Positions 53,720-62,511 of a DNA stretch of 64,000 nt are shown here, one piece after another (position 1 is the first letter of the stretch; every line of letters begins with the position of its first letter). Made by a program: the position numbers and the translations under genes. Below the pieces are notes generated by a model, which did not search any database, had not been told where the DNA came from, and saw only the letters and a program-made list of their open reading frames with translations. The DNA lies in contig NZ_CP061941.1 in the NCBI RefSeq assembly GCF_014805825.1, positions 1,240,001 to 1,304,000 on the forward strand. Direction: 5' to 3'. Source of the DNA: Marinomonas algicola. GTDB taxonomy: Bacteria; Pseudomonadota; Gammaproteobacteria; Pseudomonadales; Marinomonadaceae.

Positions 53720-54607
53720 TTAATGAATTTGTCTATATTGAGTGCTATTCACGCCAAAATGTTGCGTAAATACACTTTCAAATTGCTCTTCTGAAAAGCC
53801 ACTTTGCTTAATAATATGAGGTTTGGCGTTAGGGTCTTTTCTGAGTTTTTCCGCGGCAAATGCAATGCGTATTCTTTGGTGATACGACTCAATAGATTGT
53901 CCTACTAAATGCATAAAGCCAATGGACAGAGCGTCAATATTTAGTCCAACTGAGAAGGCGAGTTCATCTAGGTCAAGCACTTTTCCTGCTGGTACTTCCA
54001 AAAGGTTCTGGGCCTTAAATAACTTGCTTTGACACCCTTCACATTCTGATAAGTGTTTCAGCATCTGTATTTGTTCAATTAAGGTGAACATACAAGCGTA
54101 AATATGTCCTGCTAAGCTAATGGACAACCCTGTGTGATTAAGCATCGACTCACATAACTTTGAGACGGTTCTAGTTAAAGGCAGAGTGATATAAGGGTCA
54201 GTGTTGCCTAATATTTGCTCCATACTGGTAAAGTGTTGAATGACCTGGTCTTCTGTTTGACCTAGAATCAAAGATAAGTACTCAGTACTGATAACCACTT
54301 GAAGTAAACTGCGTTCCTCAAATTGCTTCATTGAGAACTGTCCAGAGATAACGTCTTTTTGATAGTGGATTTGTACTGAGTGAATGTCATCAACGCTTTG
54401 AATCGACTTGGACCCTATAAAAGAGAAGTACACACCTTTCTTTGCTGTTTCTGTAAAAACGGTGTCTTTTTTGGCTCGCAAATGCATATTGGAAAATTGC
54501 AAGCCTGCCAGTAGGTGTACCTGCTTTTTGTGGCCCTGAACCCACTCATGTAGAGTATCTTCGACATCCCCGTGGTCGTCATAAATATCTTGCATAGTTA
54601 AGTGCAT
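53720..54607 (-). CDS. AraC family regulator, PchR-like
   Basis: A 295-aa regulator with a C-terminal AraC DNA-binding domain (LDELAFSVGLNIDALSIGFMHLVGQSIESYHQRIRIAFAAEKL, then IIKQSGFSEEQFESVFTQHFG) and an N-terminal PchR-like sensing part. PchR-type proteins respond to siderophores and activate iron uptake, and two Fur-type sites upstream support an iron link, yet no siderophore genes are in the window. It heads an operon with flavodoxin. The first helix-turn-helix is atypical, lacking the usual RLF pattern. Confidence 0.78.
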   Translation of the reverse strand: MHLTMQDIYDDHGDVEDTLHEWVQGHKKQVHLLAGLQFSNMHLRAKKDTVFTETAKKGVYFSFIGSKSIQSVDDIHSVQIHYQKDVISGQFSMKQFEERSLLQVVISTEYLSLILGQTEDQVIQHFTSMEQILGNTDPYITLPLTRTVSKLCESMLNHTGLSISLAGHIYACMFTLIEQIQMLKHLSECEGCQSKLFKAQNLLEVPAGKVLDLDELAFSVGLNIDALSIGFMHLVGQSIESYHQRIRIAFAAEKLRKDPNAKPHIIKQSGFSEEQFESVFTQHFGVNSTQYRQIH

Positions 54608-54629
54608 CGCCGTTTATTCCTGCTTCATT

Positions 54630-54645
54630 GATAATGGTTATCATT
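54630..54645. promoter_or_regulatory. candidate Fur box 1
   Basis: GATAATGGTTATCATT, close to the Fur consensus GATAATGATAATCATTATC, about 23 bases before the AraC gene. Confidence 0.65.
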
Positions 54646-54667
54646 AAAAAGCATTTATATTTTAAAT

Positions 54668-54686
54668 GCAAGTGATTCTCATTATT
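54668..54686. promoter_or_regulatory. candidate Fur box 2
   Basis: Read on the minus strand it contains AATGAGAATCACTTGCA, a typical proteobacterial Fur-site form. It lies about 25 bases further upstream of box 1. Confidence 0.55.
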
Positions 54687-54777
54687 TTTGGTAAAGAAAG
54701 AGTAAATATGTAACTTGGGAATGAAGAGCACGTTTTTTTGTTGTTCGGGCTATGTCAAAGGACATCACCCGAACGTC

Positions 54778-55041
54778 TTATGCTATTTTTAATGGGGTGG
54801 TTGATAGGGGTTTATTCTGCTTGTTCCAGCTTACTTTTAGTTCAATTTTATGACGTGACGCGCCTTCACTTGCGGTGATTTTAAAGTCCAATAAACCATT
54901 GGGTTGTAATGTAAGAACGCCTTCTTCGTCTGAAAAAGTGACTTCTCCTTTGCCAATACCCTCTGCAATGGAGATGAGTAGCTCTTGAATCGATTGAGGG
55001 TCTTGTAATGAAACGTGTTGAAACTCATTTTTTAATCGCAT
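54778..55041 (-). CDS. amphi-Trp domain protein of a GAK system
   Basis: An 87-aa soluble protein that fits the amphi-Trp domain: alternating beta strands with LISIAEGIGKGEVTFSDEEGVLTL, LDFKITASEG and the closing LKVSWNK. The domain is one of three namesakes of the GAK system (ATP-grasp, amphi-Trp, kinase), whose function is not established. It overlaps the end of the upstream phosphatase gene by 17 bases and is last in the operon. Confidence 0.8.
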   Translation of the reverse strand: MRLKNEFQHVSLQDPQSIQELLISIAEGIGKGEVTFSDEEGVLTLQPNGLLDFKITASEGASRHKIELKVSWNKQNKPLSTTPLKIA

Positions 55042-56611
55042 TACGTATACTCATCTTCAATGTTTTGTTAAGTTGTTTTAACGTTTTTTTTTCGGCTTTA
55101 CTCTTTACCGCATGTTCTTTTTTTACAGCCTTTAAGAAGCGTTTTGGCTGAAGCACCTTGACGGTGTCGAAATCTGAACTCAGGCCGACAATGCGCCCTT
55201 GAGGCTGAATCATAGTAACGCCGTATCCAACACCCATCAGCCCCTCTTTTATTCGAGAGTTTCTATCCAGTGTGATGTCACATTCAATATGCAGCAATCC
55301 TTGCTTAACATTTAACTGTTGCCCTTGATGGTAATTTACATGACCACGAACAACCGCGTGGATACCGCTCTTGCGAATAATAGCCACACCATCTCTTGTG
55401 AGGGGCTTGTCAGACTTGCGGTATTTTGTTCGAAAGGTGTTCGCTACTGAGCTGTAGTAGAAATCGAATAGGTTGTTGTGTAGCTGCTTTTTAAAGCATT
55501 TGTTCAAGTAGGAAACGTCTTTTTTGGCAATTAATTTACTGATGGTGTCATCCACTCCTGCATGAACAAACAGGAAAGAACCTTTTTTATAAGCAAGTTG
55601 CATCTCTTTAAAAAACCACGAAAATTCGCCTTTTTTTGAAAGGAATAACTCTTGGCACTTTTCTGCTGTTGCGTAAACCTGTGGCAAGGTTAAGCCGGCT
55701 TTTAAGCAGTTTTTTTCAAATGAATGCGTTTTTGTGCGCATTTTTTTAAGCTCACGCTCAATGCCTTCATCGGGTACTAGGTTTTTTGCAAGTACAGGAA
55801 ACGCGATAAACCAGTTATCTGAAGGAAATAGTCTCGCTTTGCATTCCGCTTCATTTGGTGTTCCTTTTTGCCAATCCGTATTGGCTAAGTATAGATCGAA
55901 TACTTCCTTGAGCAATGGAACGACTTTATTTCCCATTCGTACAAACATATGTTCATTGCCGGTATCTCGTTCGCCTGCAATAGAAAGTAAACCAATCAAT
56001 AAGCGCAAGTCGTGATTTCCGGCTAATAATTTCACATCGGCCCCAAGGTCGATAAGTTCTTTTAACTTCCGTAATAAGGATAAATTACTCGGGCCTTTAT
56101 CAAGGCAATCCCCACCAACAATAAAGGTGCACTTTTTCCCCTGTTTCGTGAGCGTTAACTGCCCAAACGCATCATGGGTTACACCACCCGTTGTTAATAG
56201 TGAGGCCTCAAAAGCATCGGCATCCGCATGAGGGTCTGAAATAAAGAAAAGGGGCTTTGATGGCCACTGCCATTTTGGTTGTTTGTGTTCCGGGTGGACG
56301 GCTCGGAAAAGAGTATCTTGTTTATTTATTAATGCATCGGCAGAGCCTTTTTCAAGTGGCCAATCTGCGTGTTTTAATCGCTTTGAATCTGTTTTAGTTA
56401 ATAATGCTTTAGCGGATGCAAATAGGGCGTTATTTGATTCTTGACTGACCATTCTGGTGTCGTCGCTTTTCTGTAATTGCTTTTTGGACGGCTTTTTAAT
56501 TTTCTTTATAGTATTAGTTATCTTAGACGCATTATTTGCTTTTAGTTCGGCCACTTTCTTCAAAGAGCTAGACTGTGGAACAAGAGTTAATGCTGGTGAA
56601 GAAAGTGCCAT
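55025..56611 (-). CDS. calcineurin-like metallophosphatase
   Basis: A 528-aa protein with a phosphoesterase core in residues about 115-450. Metal ligands are visible in FFISDPHADADAF, GGDCLDKGPSN, LLAGNHDLRLL and VHAGVDD with RGHVNYHQG, as in PPP-type phosphatases. The first 90 residues are lysine-rich and low in complexity, and the tail is strongly basic, so nucleic-acid or polyanion binding is possible. ATG 56611 is preferred: an upstream in-frame start (56686) lies inside the histidine phosphatase gene. Confidence 0.8.
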   Translation of the reverse strand: MALSSPALTLVPQSSSLKKVAELKANNASKITNTIKKIKKPSKKQLQKSDDTRMVSQESNNALFASAKALLTKTDSKRLKHADWPLEKGSADALINKQDTLFRAVHPEHKQPKWQWPSKPLFFISDPHADADAFEASLLTTGGVTHDAFGQLTLTKQGKKCTFIVGGDCLDKGPSNLSLLRKLKELIDLGADVKLLAGNHDLRLLIGLLSIAGERDTGNEHMFVRMGNKVVPLLKEVFDLYLANTDWQKGTPNEAECKARLFPSDNWFIAFPVLAKNLVPDEGIERELKKMRTKTHSFEKNCLKAGLTLPQVYATAEKCQELFLSKKGEFSWFFKEMQLAYKKGSFLFVHAGVDDTISKLIAKKDVSYLNKCFKKQLHNNLFDFYYSSVANTFRTKYRKSDKPLTRDGVAIIRKSGIHAVVRGHVNYHQGQQLNVKQGLLHIECDITLDRNSRIKEGLMGVGYGVTMIQPQGRIVGLSSDFDTVKVLQPKRFLKAVKKEHAVKSKAEKKTLKQLNKTLKMSIRNAIKK

Positions 56612-56636
56612 AAAAGTGCCTATAAATGTCGTGTTG

Positions 56637-57371
56637 TTAATCGTTAAACGAATTGAGCTGCTGACGAATCTTCCATTCGCCTGCAATGTGTTGCCATTGA
56701 CCGTCTATTTGTTGTTGGATCATCACTGCGCGTCCATGGTGCATGCTAAACTGTTTAATATCGCACATGTTTATGACATTTAAATGAAATGCCGCATGTC
56801 GAAAAGACGCACCATGGCCAAAAAACAATCTAACTTCTTTGTCTGTTTCAGTGGGTTCAGTAACCAAATGCTTTTTAATCGATTGATTTACCAAGTAATT
56901 TGAAACTCGCTTGCCAGCCATCATTAATGATTCAGCGCCTTGAAGTGGTAAACAATAATGACTGTCTGATTTCCAATTTTCAGGTGGTACTTCAAATCGA
57001 GGGTCAGATTTTAATACGTCTTCTATTTCTTTTATCGTTAAATTGGCGAGGCTACCAACGCTTCTTTCTGATAGGTCGTTATGGGTTATATGAGTAGGTG
57101 CCTCTGAAAAAATATCAGCCAGTTCTCTTTGATAAATCTCCGCTGTTTGCCAAGCTCGTAATTGATTTGATGAATGAACAACAGGATGGAGTGCCCAGTT
57201 ATTCTCTTTTATGAATGAGGCAAACTTTTTAGCTTCTAGCACAATTTCTTGTTTTCCTGCTTCTGATAGTTGAAAGGGTTGCAACGCACTGGGTGTGTTT
57301 TTCCTTTGGTGATAAGCACCGTGACGAATTAACGCAAGAATGGGAAAAGAAGAGAAAGCCATTGTGGTCAT
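56637..57371 (-). CDS. histidine phosphatase family protein
   Basis: A 244-aa phosphatase of the branch-1 histidine (phosphoglycerate mutase-like) superfamily. The catalytic RHG is in LALIRHGAY, a second basic pocket is HSSNQLRAWQTAE, and the late histidine is in FFGHGASFRH. Substrates vary widely in this family (sugar phosphates, phosphoproteins), so none is named. It lies inside the GAK-type operon between the HprK-related kinase and the metallophosphatase. Confidence 0.8.
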   Translation of the reverse strand: MTTMAFSSFPILALIRHGAYHQRKNTPSALQPFQLSEAGKQEIVLEAKKFASFIKENNWALHPVVHSSNQLRAWQTAEIYQRELADIFSEAPTHITHNDLSERSVGSLANLTIKEIEDVLKSDPRFEVPPENWKSDSHYCLPLQGAESLMMAGKRVSNYLVNQSIKKHLVTEPTETDKEVRLFFGHGASFRHAAFHLNVINMCDIKQFSMHHGRAVMIQQQIDGQWQHIAGEWKIRQQLNSFND

Positions 57372-57468
57372 ATTGTTCTCAAAGCGCCTTTTTAATTCAG
57401 GATTAGGGTGATTGGATGTTAAAGCATCCTGTCGCCACTTCTAGCTTATGGCGACATGATGCTCTACT

Positions 57469-58566
57469 TTATACTGTCTCGTTTTGTGTGAGTTCTAGGT
57501 AGGTTTTTGCCAGATAATCAAAATCGACACCCCCAGAAACTTCGTAAACAGTCACTTTATTTAAAACGGCTAAATAGTTCTCTAAGGCTGGAATTTCTGG
57601 GCCTGAGAGAAATTCGCCCTGTGTGTTTTGATAAAAAGGCCCTGGGCTTTTCATAATGGCGCCGATTAACTCTTGATTCTCTTCTGGATTCACTTTTTTA
57701 AGCTCAGGCTTTGCCGAACTTTTTCTATCCCAGTTTAATAATAAAACTGTGTCTAACGTGGCTTCTAGATCAATTTTGTTTTCGCCATAAACCTCGTCAA
57801 TCATGACATCGTATTTTTGTTCTAAATCCCAAAGTTCAGCTTGTGGCAAACGCTTAAGCTTCTCTTGTTCTTCCGTCTCAAGAATAGACAGCAATCTCGG
57901 GTTATGTAAAATAGTGCCAGGGTTAATACGTGGAAGTTTAGGTACACCACGAGCGATAATGTTGTCACGATCATTTGTTAAAAATAAGCGATCATTGGAA
58001 ATAAACTTCGCATGTGGGTGATCCATTAGTTTTAACATTAAAGTGGATTTTCCTCCGCCAGAGAAAGCCGCAACGGCGGTACCCTTGCCACAAATGCTGA
58101 CTGCGGCGGCATGGCAAATAACGTGATCCTGTTGCTGTAAATAATTCATGTACTGGTTATTAATAAAGTTAACCACTTGATTGATGTTTTTCAGACAGGG
58201 ACCAATGGCTAAACGGCTAAAGTTACTCTGGAAAAATACCATTCCGGTTCTTACTTTATGCAGTAATCGACCTTGGTGCATGTCAACATAACTGTCTTTA
58301 CGACCGGACTTGCCCGCTTCTCTTGCCCAATCTGCCCAAGGGTAGCTAGGTGCTGGTTTGTCACTTTCTATAAGATAAATGACTATGTCTGCTGTGGCTT
58401 TATGTTGTGGGTAGCTGCAGAAATAACTTTCTAATTCAAACATTAATTTAGCGGTATTACTCAATACAGTGATATGACAATGGCTTAAATCAAGATCAAA
58501 TTGGTAGCGACATGACTCTGTGTTGATGTCAAGTTCTTGTGTGATTGTGTTTAGATGAGTATTCAT
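57469..58566 (-). CDS. HprK-related kinase B of a GAK system
   Basis: A 365-aa protein related to the C-terminal catalytic domain of HPr kinase/phosphorylase. The P-loop is AAFSGGGKSTLMLK (near residue 175), and the downstream HAKFISNDRLFL holds the acidic residue expected of the family. The substrate in GAK systems is unknown. It starts within the stop of the ATP-grasp gene (TAATG), so translation is coupled. Confidence 0.82.
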   Translation of the reverse strand: MNTHLNTITQELDINTESCRYQFDLDLSHCHITVLSNTAKLMFELESYFCSYPQHKATADIVIYLIESDKPAPSYPWADWAREAGKSGRKDSYVDMHQGRLLHKVRTGMVFFQSNFSRLAIGPCLKNINQVVNFINNQYMNYLQQQDHVICHAAAVSICGKGTAVAAFSGGGKSTLMLKLMDHPHAKFISNDRLFLTNDRDNIIARGVPKLPRINPGTILHNPRLLSILETEEQEKLKRLPQAELWDLEQKYDVMIDEVYGENKIDLEATLDTVLLLNWDRKSSAKPELKKVNPEENQELIGAIMKSPGPFYQNTQGEFLSGPEIPALENYLAVLNKVTVYEVSGGVDFDYLAKTYLELTQNETV

Positions 58567-59456
58567 TATTTACCTAATGTTGTTAAAACGTAATGGCTAT
58601 AAGCGTCGGCGGCATCGACGTTGCAGCCTTCTAATGCGCCTTTGAATCCACCAAAAGCGGAAACTTCAAAGACAATAGGGCCTTTATCCGTGAGCGCAAT
58701 ATCAACGGTGGTGAAATCTAGATTGAATGATTTTTGGGCAAGATGACCTAACTCAATAAGCGCTTCGGTAGGCTGATAGTTTTCATAACGTCCCCCGTCG
58801 TGGATTGTGGTATTCCATGCGTCGCTTTGAGATACGCGAGCGTAGGTGCAGACATACTCACCTCCAATAAACACCATCCCTAAATCCATGCCAGAAAGGT
58901 TGACCTTTCTCTGCAGGTACATCATGGGGTTACTTACCCTAAAAGACGTCAGAGCATCTCTTAATTCTTCATCCGATTGACTCGACTCCAATATGGTCAT
59001 ACCTCTTGCCTTGGTTGAGAAGAGGGGCTTCAGGACGGCACGGCCATACTGCTTAATGGCGTTAATGGCCTGATCAATATGTTCTGTCACAAAAGTGGAG
59101 GGCATAGGGATGTTGGCATTACGTAAACTAATGGTGCAACTTAAACGATCAACCAAACGAAGTATGCTTTCAGCTGAGCTGAAAACACGCACACCAGAGG
59201 CTTCTGCGACACGCAATAGCTCGATTCTGTCTAACATACTTGGACTATATTCTTGACTGGCTTTTTTGACAACTAAACCATCTAGTTCGCAAAGGTTTAC
59301 CCCATTTGCAAACAGACTTTTGTTTTCTAAATCGAGTGCAATATCCGCCATATCAATAACTAAGCGAAAGCCTGTTTTTTCCTCTAGCTTATCGGCCAAT
59401 ACTTCTGTTGACCATTTACCGGGAATGCCAATAACGCCAATACGTAGATTACTCAA
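58566..59456 (-). CDS. ATP-grasp enzyme of a GAK system
   Basis: A 296-aa ATP-grasp ligase, similar in plan to RimK: IGVIGIPGKWST at the start, GRAVLKPLFSTKARGM as the ATP lysine and glycine-rich loop, and TTVDIALTDKGPIVFEVSAFGG as the metal-binding end. Such enzymes join a carboxylate to an amine through an acyl-phosphate. The substrate is unknown. It overlaps the PhoU/APH-like gene by eight bases and the kinase gene by one. Confidence 0.85.
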   Translation of the reverse strand: MSNLRIGVIGIPGKWSTEVLADKLEEKTGFRLVIDMADIALDLENKSLFANGVNLCELDGLVVKKASQEYSPSMLDRIELLRVAEASGVRVFSSAESILRLVDRLSCTISLRNANIPMPSTFVTEHIDQAINAIKQYGRAVLKPLFSTKARGMTILESSQSDEELRDALTSFRVSNPMMYLQRKVNLSGMDLGMVFIGGEYVCTYARVSQSDAWNTTIHDGGRYENYQPTEALIELGHLAQKSFNLDFTTVDIALTDKGPIVFEVSAFGGFKGALEGCNVDAADAYSHYVLTTLGK

Positions 59457-61119
59457 TGAATAAGTCCTCCAAAGGGATGATAAATAAGTGTTCTTGACCT
59501 TTTTCTATCGCTAGGACTTTATCTAGCAGGTAATTTGAGCGTAGATACATGCGTTTAGATAAATTAGGGTCAAGGATAAAGCGTGTAGAAGAGGCAAAGG
59601 AACGAATTAATCCAAGCGCAATGCGTAATTCAAACGTCGTGTCGTTTTGAATAGGTTCGGATTGTCGAATGGATTGAAAGAAATGCATGGCCACTTGCAT
59701 CATTTTATCGCGGCGTTGCTTGTCAAGAATGGTCAGTCTATATATGGAAACCATAAAAACCGAAATGTCCTGTGCATAGTCCCCATACTTGGATCTATGC
59801 AGGTCGATAAAATTAATCCGCTTTTCTTCAGGGTCATAGATGATGTTGTCTAGATTAAAATCTCCATGAGTATAAACTGAAAATGGGCATCTCCATTGGA
59901 TTTCTTTGACCTGAGCGAGTTTTAACTTTTCTTCAAATGAGTGTTGTAACACGCCACAAATCATGGCGTTTTGTGTGTCAAACTGAGGGTGCACAGCGTA
60001 GATGCTAGGTAAGCGTTTGCGGAGCTGTTGGATAAACTGGGCATCGGCCTCCTCTGCTGTTTTAGTTTGCGACCAAATAGAGTTTAAGGTGGTTAATAAA
60101 TGCTCTATGGCGTCATCTAAAACCAGTTTATTACCATTGACAATTAACGACTCAAAGGTAACACCTGGAAGGTGCTCTATTAGTAAAGAGGCGTTTTTTT
60201 TGCGGCTATTGTATGCCAAAATTTTAGGCGCGAGTCCGGGGTAGATGTGGTGCCAACGCTCAACCCCTTGACGTTCCTCTTTGAGTTTCTTTTTTTCACC
60301 TTCCTTGAAAATTGCGAGATAGGAATTGTCTTGTTGGCCATCTTCTGTTTGTCTTCGAATACCTGAGATGGCACTGCCTGAGCGAGTTTCAGCAACCGTT
60401 TCAATTTGAATTTCATCTGAGTTGAATTCAAACTCATCCGCCACACTGGATAAAGAATGGTATCTGTGTCGATTCATTTTTTGGCCAATGCTTATAGACA
60501 GCACCGTATCAGAAATTTGCGTCATAATGTCTAACATTTGTCTGATCAATGAGGTGCAAAATATCGCCTGAGTAACGACCGTATTTAACGTAATGGTCGC
60601 TTCAGAGTTGATGGCCGCACTGAACTTTGATTGAAAGTTACTTTGTAAGCTGATGCTCTTTTTTCCAAGTTTGATCGCTTTTTGGGAATTGGACTCATTG
60701 AGGATCGATTCAACTGATTCAACAGCCATTCGTATCTGTCTTATAAGTGCGGCGTATTCTGACATTGGAATAAGGGCCTGTAGCGACAGATAATCCTCTT
60801 TAGTTAAAGGGGTTGGTTTAGAGAGTTCTTTTATTGACTGTCGAGCGAGTTGAATGAGTGAATGAATTTCTTGAGACAAATGCTCTAAAGCTTTCAGTCG
60901 AAATCGATTTGTGTCGTTCTTAGACTCTTTAATTTCATTGCCAACGGCATTTTGAATGCGAAAAAATAAATTTGCGGAATAGCCAGATCGTCCATAAATT
61001 TGCTCTGCAAGTATTTCGCTGGGGTGTAAGAAAAACAGTTCTACCTGTAAAAATTGTTGGCTAATTTCAATGAAGAAAAAATGCAGAGTTTCATTGGTAA
61101 CCTTATTTAATTTTGCCAT
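59449..61119 (-). CDS. PhoU-like/APH-fold kinase fusion
   Basis: A 556-aa protein, first in the GAK-type operon. Residues 1 to about 220 are helical with a PhoU-like look (ANLFFRIQNAVGNE, HLSQEIHSLIQLARQSI). The C-terminal half is an APH-fold phosphotransferase: SYLAIFK as the ATP lysine, YTHGDFNLDNIIYD as the catalytic loop and INFIDLHRSKYGDYAQD as the metal-binding segment. All catalytic residues are present. With two phosphatases and a second kinase downstream, the operon appears to add and remove phosphate from a common, unknown substrate. Confidence 0.78.
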   Translation of the reverse strand: MAKLNKVTNETLHFFFIEISQQFLQVELFFLHPSEILAEQIYGRSGYSANLFFRIQNAVGNEIKESKNDTNRFRLKALEHLSQEIHSLIQLARQSIKELSKPTPLTKEDYLSLQALIPMSEYAALIRQIRMAVESVESILNESNSQKAIKLGKKSISLQSNFQSKFSAAINSEATITLNTVVTQAIFCTSLIRQMLDIMTQISDTVLSISIGQKMNRHRYHSLSSVADEFEFNSDEIQIETVAETRSGSAISGIRRQTEDGQQDNSYLAIFKEGEKKKLKEERQGVERWHHIYPGLAPKILAYNSRKKNASLLIEHLPGVTFESLIVNGNKLVLDDAIEHLLTTLNSIWSQTKTAEEADAQFIQQLRKRLPSIYAVHPQFDTQNAMICGVLQHSFEEKLKLAQVKEIQWRCPFSVYTHGDFNLDNIIYDPEEKRINFIDLHRSKYGDYAQDISVFMVSIYRLTILDKQRRDKMMQVAMHFFQSIRQSEPIQNDTTFELRIALGLIRSFASSTRFILDPNLSKRMYLRSNYLLDKVLAIEKGQEHLFIIPLEDLFIE

Positions 61120-61303
61120 CGACAGGTAAGTAACCTATTTAATATGAATATCAAAAGAAATTTTTGTTAAAGCAAGCTAACAAAAAATCAAAACGAATCA
61201 GTTCGTATTAGTATAGAGAAACTTTAAGTGGCTTTGGTTACGGTAAGATGACAGTTAAGGAAATTGCAGTTGAAGCCGGTGACTTAACATAGTTTAAAGT
61301 GAG

Positions 61304-61328
61304 AAGAGACAAGTAAAACCTGTCTCTT
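61304..61328 (-). terminator. hairpin after the SHOCT gene
   Basis: AAGAGACA (61304-61311) pairs with TGTCTCTT (61321-61328), 27 bases past the stop on the minus strand. The T run is weak. Confidence 0.5.
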
Positions 61329-61354
61329 TGATAAGATTTAATCAATGTATTCGT

Positions 61355-62161
61355 TTAGATACGATTTAACAATTCTGCTTTTTTATTATTGTAGTCGTTT
61401 TCTGAAATAGCACCGGCATCACGTAATTTTGCCAGCTTTTCAATTAATCCAATGATGTTATCAACCGATGTGTCAGACCCTGAGTTTAATGAATTTGTTC
61501 CCTGAGTATTCGGTTGAGGCAAAGTATGATTGTTTTGTGGCACAAACGATGGTTGATGGTTTGTGTCTAAAAAATTATTTTGTGGTGGTGGCGTTGGTGC
61601 TGAAGTTTGAGTGCTACCAGATACAACAGGCAAACTGTTTACGGCAATCGTTCCATATTGACTGCTGAACGTTAGAGAGTCGTTTCCGCCTTGTTGTTGG
61701 CTGACACCACCAATATTGTTGTCTAATGTATCGTATACTGTAACTTGACCGTTTACTTCTACCGCTAATCGATTAGGAAAAACAGCATAGCGGATGTTAT
61801 TTTGAGCACCGCTGCTAAATGGTTGCCCTAGGCCCAGATCTTGTGGCCACCACTGGTTACTGTTTCTTGAGCCTATTGGTAAAGGTGCAAAAATTTGACT
61901 ATTAGAAAGTGCGTTTGCCAAGTCATTACATAAATTGTCTACAGTCATTTTCAACCCATTGTTGAACATATCGCCAACCATTGTCATTCCACCGCGCATC
62001 CATTGCCCAGACCCGCCTAACTCTGGGCAACTAAATTGCGCCATTGTACAGCCACCATTATTGACGGCAATCAACATATGAAGCACTGCATCGTAGCTAA
62101 GGTTGTAACGTTGACTAAGGTCGTTAATAAGTTGCTGGCCTTGAGGGGTTAAATTTTGCAT
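61355..62161 (-). CDS. SHOCT-domain protein, function unknown
   Basis: A 268-aa soluble protein. The last 35 residues (IIGLIEKLAKLRDAGAISENDYNNKKAELL) are a SHOCT helix pair, a short oligomerisation module. The N-terminal 90 residues hold a helical part with a glycine-rich loop (CPELGGSGQWMRGGMTMVGDMFNNGLK), the middle is strand-rich, and a proline/asparagine-rich linker separates them from SHOCT. No catalytic motif is seen. It is not obviously tied to its neighbours. Confidence 0.75.
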   Translation of the reverse strand: MQNLTPQGQQLINDLSQRYNLSYDAVLHMLIAVNNGGCTMAQFSCPELGGSGQWMRGGMTMVGDMFNNGLKMTVDNLCNDLANALSNSQIFAPLPIGSRNSNQWWPQDLGLGQPFSSGAQNNIRYAVFPNRLAVEVNGQVTVYDTLDNNIGGVSQQQGGNDSLTFSSQYGTIAVNSLPVVSGSTQTSAPTPPPQNNFLDTNHQPSFVPQNNHTLPQPNTQGTNSLNSGSDTSVDNIIGLIEKLAKLRDAGAISENDYNNKKAELLNRI

Positions 62162-62511
62162 TTGATTACTCTCTTGTAGTGGCGGAGAGCTGTTCTTTGA
62201 CTAAGATAATACAATTAATCAAAGCAGGTGCAGCACTTGCTGGACGACAGGTTCCGTAGGCGTGCAGTCTATCACATCTATATCAAACAAAATTATGACA
62301 ATTGACTTTATTTTGATCAATTTTATAGTGCATACGATTGAGGGTTATCTCAACGGATTTGTGTCATTGCTTTGAGAATGTTAAGCAATTGATAAATAAA
62401 AAATATCAATTTCGCTTTGATCGAAGCAGGCAGTAAAGAAGAGCGAATACTGATTCGCTTGAAGATAAAAAAACCACAGCATACGTTTAATTTATACTGT
62501 GGTTCTGTTTT
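62162..62511 (-). other. intergenic region, 350 bases, no gene
   Basis: Holds the hemY terminator at its right end and the upstream region of the SHOCT gene on the left. Nothing else supported. Confidence 0.5.
62470..62506 (-). terminator. Rho-independent terminator after hemY
   Basis: AACCACAG with CTGTGGTT, extended by ATA/TAT pairs past one mismatch, about 8 bases after the hemY stop; on the minus strand a seven-T run follows. Confidence 0.85.
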
